A stretch of DNA of 64,000 bases from Phoma sp. XZ068 (lineage: Eukaryota; Ascomycota; Dothideomycetes; Pleosporales; Didymellaceae), in assembly GCA_004835665.1 (NCBI GenBank), contig RBKR01000024.1:967619-1031618 (forward strand). Reading direction: 5' to 3'. Below the pieces are notes generated by a model that did no database searches, was not told where the DNA came from, and saw only the letters and a program-made list of their open reading frames with translations. A program made the translations under genes and the position numbers. Positions 61,399 to 64,000 of this stretch are shown piece after piece. Numbering within the stretch: the first letter of the stretch is position 1; each line of letters opens with the position of its first letter.

Positions 61399-64000
61399 CA
61401 GAGTTGTCAACAATCAAACATGCGTCAAAACTTTGTTTGATTTTGTTTGACTCGGCCAATCCAAAAAAACAAAAGTCTCCGCTGCTATTTTGATAAGCCA
61501 AAACAAACAAATAGTGAATTATTGTCAAAATATTTTGAGTTTGTTTGACTCGCTTAGTATACCTAGGTGCTGTAGGTCTTATTAGATGTGAGGTTTTTGA
61601 GATAATAGTAATTGACGATTGACGACAGATTTATTGGTGTTCCAGCTGCCTTAGTAACTTAAGCTAATTGGCGCGTACCTTTCGTGTTGCAGCACGTTGT
61701 CAGCCACTATGCTTTGGCTTACTATTTGCGTTAACATCTTACTTTCTAATCAGCGACTTTGCTTACCTTTACGCTTGCTATGCCCCCTAACGTAGCTTGA
61801 GGCTACTAAAGAAGCTGACACTCCCTTTAAACGCGCCCAACGTACGCGCAAACCTACGTTTCAGAAGCGCGAAGGGGATGGCAGCCAGCCAACTCAGCCG
61901 ACGGAGCCGCCTACTGAGGTGCCTGAACATGTGCCAGAGCCTGTAGAGCCGCGGGAAAGCACGCCGGAGCCACCTGAAAGTACGCCGGAGCCGCTATAGA
62001 GCCGCAAACTCAGCCGGAGGAGCGCCCTCGGCGCGCATCACCACGGGCCTATACTCCAAGCCTCACAGGCTTTCTCAAGCCACAGGTCAGCCAGCCTGGG
62101 AGTTGCAGTTAGTGGCCAACAAGCCGCCTACAGCCACTGTTCAACCACGCGCTTTCTCTAGTGCTGCTACAGAGGTTTTTCAGTGGAGGAGGAAACTGCG
62201 CCGCCTATCGGCCTTACCAACTATGAAGGAGTCGATTGGTCGCGATAGAAGGACTACGCGCCACCTCTCACTACACCTCGGGGCGCTCCCAGCTGGGTGT
62301 TTAGGCACGGTTGGCGCCTTTGGAAGGAGACGATACCTGAGAAACTCTATTTCCTCTGCAGGTACTGCCACATCAACAAGCAACATGGAGGCCTACACCA
62401 GGTCACTGCCTCAACAGCGCTGCCAACAACCACTTGAAAGAAGATCGCCCTGGCCACTGGCTCACCAAAGCTGGACCTATCGTCCACCAACAGCCACGCA
62501 AACCTGGCCACGATTAGCCCTCGACAGTGGCCTCACATTCAGCCAAGATGCCTATCGGAAGCTTGGAAACTTCGACGTACAAGGCTTTAGGCAAGCTGCG
62601 GTGCGGTGGCTAGTCAATAACAGCAGGCCTTTGCGCGAATTTGAGACGGAAGCATTTCGTGAGATGATCAGGTTCGCTAACCAGAGGCAGAGGCGGCGCT
62701 GTGGAGGTCTCACAACAGCGTCTCAGCGTTTGTGATGAGGCTCTATAGCTGGCTACAACCTCAGGTTAAGCGCGCCTTGTCAGAGGCTTGCAGCAAAGTA
62801 CACATTAGCTTCGACGGCTGGACGACCAAGGGAGGGAAACAGGGCTTCTTTGCCGTTGTTGCTCACTATGCTGACTCTCAAGGCGCGATAGTTGACCTTC
62901 CCATCGCGCTGCCGCAGCTGGTTGGCGCGCACACCGGCGAGGCGATTGCTGACGTTGTCGCGCAGACTCTGCGATATTTTGGCATCAACAGCGGCAAACT
63001 AGGCTACTTTGTCCTGAGTAACGCTTACAACAACGATACTGCTGTCAACAAACTCAGCACAATGTACAGCTTTGCTGCTGTCGATCGACGCCTCCGTTGC
63101 GCTTGCCACATACTCAACCTTGTTGGCCAAACAATCATGTTTGGCACAGACGCCGACGCCTTTGACAACGCCGCTGAACACACAAAAAAGAAGAGTTTTA
63201 CATGAAGGAGTGGCGGAGAGATGGTCCGCTTGGCGTGTTTTCTTGACATTGTTAACTACATTAACACACCAAAGCAATGGAGTATTTTTGCAGACTGCCA
63301 GCGCACTGCAGCTGGTGAGATGCCTGCTGGCGTTACAGGTGGTCTCCGTGAGCCAATCAAGCCTGTTGTTACGCGCTGGAACAGCTATTATGACTGCTTT
63401 GAGCGTGGAGCTGAGCTTCAACAAGCCATCAACTCATATGCCTCATACCACATCAAGGAGACAGATGATGATGATTTTCGCGCGAAAAGCCGCGGCAAGA
63501 AGCTACCTGACGCGCCGCGATGGATGCGATCAGGCGGGCTTACAGCTGCAGACTGGGCAGTGATTACTGAGTACATTGCAGTACTTCAGCCTCTTAAGTT
63601 TGCAACCGATCGTCACAAGGTCGCGGCAAAGCTGGCACCCACGGCGCGCTGTACAAGGTCATCCCAGTTTTTGAGTCTCTGATTTCTGAACTAGATGCTC
63701 GCCTTCGTACGTACGAAAGCGTCAATTACGAGCCATCTGAGGCGCCTGAAGATCACCTGCCTATTAACCTGCGCGCCGCGAGGCGTAAAGCGAGCGATTA
63801 CCTCAACAAACTCCTCAAAATTCCTGTCTATTTTGCTGCCACGGCACTCCACCCGCGCTACAAAACCTACTACAAGCGCTTCTGGCGAGAGAAACCCACA
63901 CGACTGGGCGCCGCACAGGCGAGATTCCAGCAGTTTTGGGCTCGCTACAAGCCTGCCCGCGCAGCTGCAACACTAACAGCCGCACCCAAGCCCGCAATAA
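61399..64000 (+). mobile_element. hAT-family DNA transposon, runs off the window
   Basis: The left end reads CAGAGTTGTCAACAATCAAA, typical of a hAT terminus. It interrupts the C2H2-Zn2Cys6 gene. The eight bases before it, GCAATGGG (61391-61398), should be repeated after its right end, which is outside the window. The first 450 bp are AT-rich and non-coding with short TTTGTTTGA-like subterminal repeats. Confidence 0.78.
61890..64000 (+). pseudogene. hAT transposase, frameshifted, 3' end outside window
   Basis: A Pro/Glu-rich N-terminus (about 61890-62100) precedes a BED-like zinc region (SWVFRHGWRLWKE, LCRYCHINKQHGG) in one frame. The core follows: TEAFREMIRFANQ, then RLYSWLQPQVKRALSEACSK, VHISFDGWTTKGGKQGFFAV and HILNLVGQTIMFGTDADAFD. 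Later parts are PVVTRWNSYYDCFERGAELQ and PVYFAATALHPRYKTYYKRF, the latter marking the dimerisation region near the window end. Frames change at about 61998, 62670, 63190 (A6 run) and 63630, each by one base. The C-terminus lies beyond 64000. Confidence 0.82.

Noticed and set aside
1..64000. A Starship-type giant mobile element
   Set aside because: No tyrosine-recombinase captain (DUF3435-like) gene or matching cargo layout was seen on either strand; the elements present are ordinary Fot1/pogo, LINE, Copia and hAT.
1..64000. A secondary-metabolite or other co-regulated gene cluster
   Set aside because: There is no polyketide synthase, peptide synthetase or terpene synthase. Transcription factors and the MFS fragment are scattered among transposons and several are broken.
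1..64000. tRNA or rRNA genes
   Set aside because: I scanned for GGTTCGA-type T-arm signals and rRNA-like blocks and found none with a matching cloverleaf; a dedicated search could still find a diverged one.

Overview
The window looks like genomic DNA of a filamentous ascomycete, most likely a dothideomycete (inference). Short 48-100 bp introns with GT-AG borders split several genes. Host families include YTH/RRM, CCG-9-type trehalose phosphorylase, NB-ARC/TPR proteins, C2H2-Zn2Cys6 regulators and fungal hybrid histidine kinases. The transposons are typical fungal ones: Fot1 and other pogo-like elements, Tad1-type LINEs with RNase H, fungal Copia and hAT. I found no prokaryotic operons, CRISPR array, tRNA or rRNA.

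Layout. 1-6.5 kb: 3' end of a BOR1-like anion transporter, an antisense Copia gag scrap, a decayed YTH-domain gene and an intact CCC1-type vacuolar Fe/Mn transporter. 6.5-16 kb: a transposon island with an intact Fot1 element (TA target duplication), a PD-(D/E)XK-like pseudogene, a broken Fot1-like element, and a 5'-truncated Copia element abutting a decayed hybrid histidine kinase. 16-27 kb: sparse; a trehalose phosphorylase with one frameshift, a NACHT scrap, an intact bHLH factor and a 122-aa conserved-looking protein. 27-38 kb: a pogo element split by a full-length Tad1-like LINE with a 14-bp target duplication, followed by a second, intact pogo element. 38-49 kb: a Myb protein, a truncated MFS transporter, a perfect 194-bp inverted LTR pair around a gag remnant, and an intact three-exon NB-ARC/TPR protein. 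49-64 kb: Fot1 and pogo scraps, two related solo LTRs, a sorbosone-dehydrogenase pseudogene cut by a 5'-truncated LINE with a duplicated 3' tail, a two-exon 206-aa protein, and a C2H2-Zn2Cys6 regulator broken by a hAT element that runs off the end.

The genes do not form a pathway or cluster. The window is best read as a repeat-rich region with nested insertions, where intact single-copy genes alternate with broken ones. Long transposon ORFs are open and only one nonsense codon looks RIP-like, so repeat-induced point mutation appears weak here. Many host-gene breaks are single-base indels, several in homopolymers, that leave protein similarity continuous in another frame. Consensus sequencing error must be excluded before these are called true pseudogenes. 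No convincing undescribed multi-gene system was found. The most unusual structures are the inverted LTR pair, the coupled ORF1/ORF2 junction of the LINE, and the double 3' tail of the second LINE.
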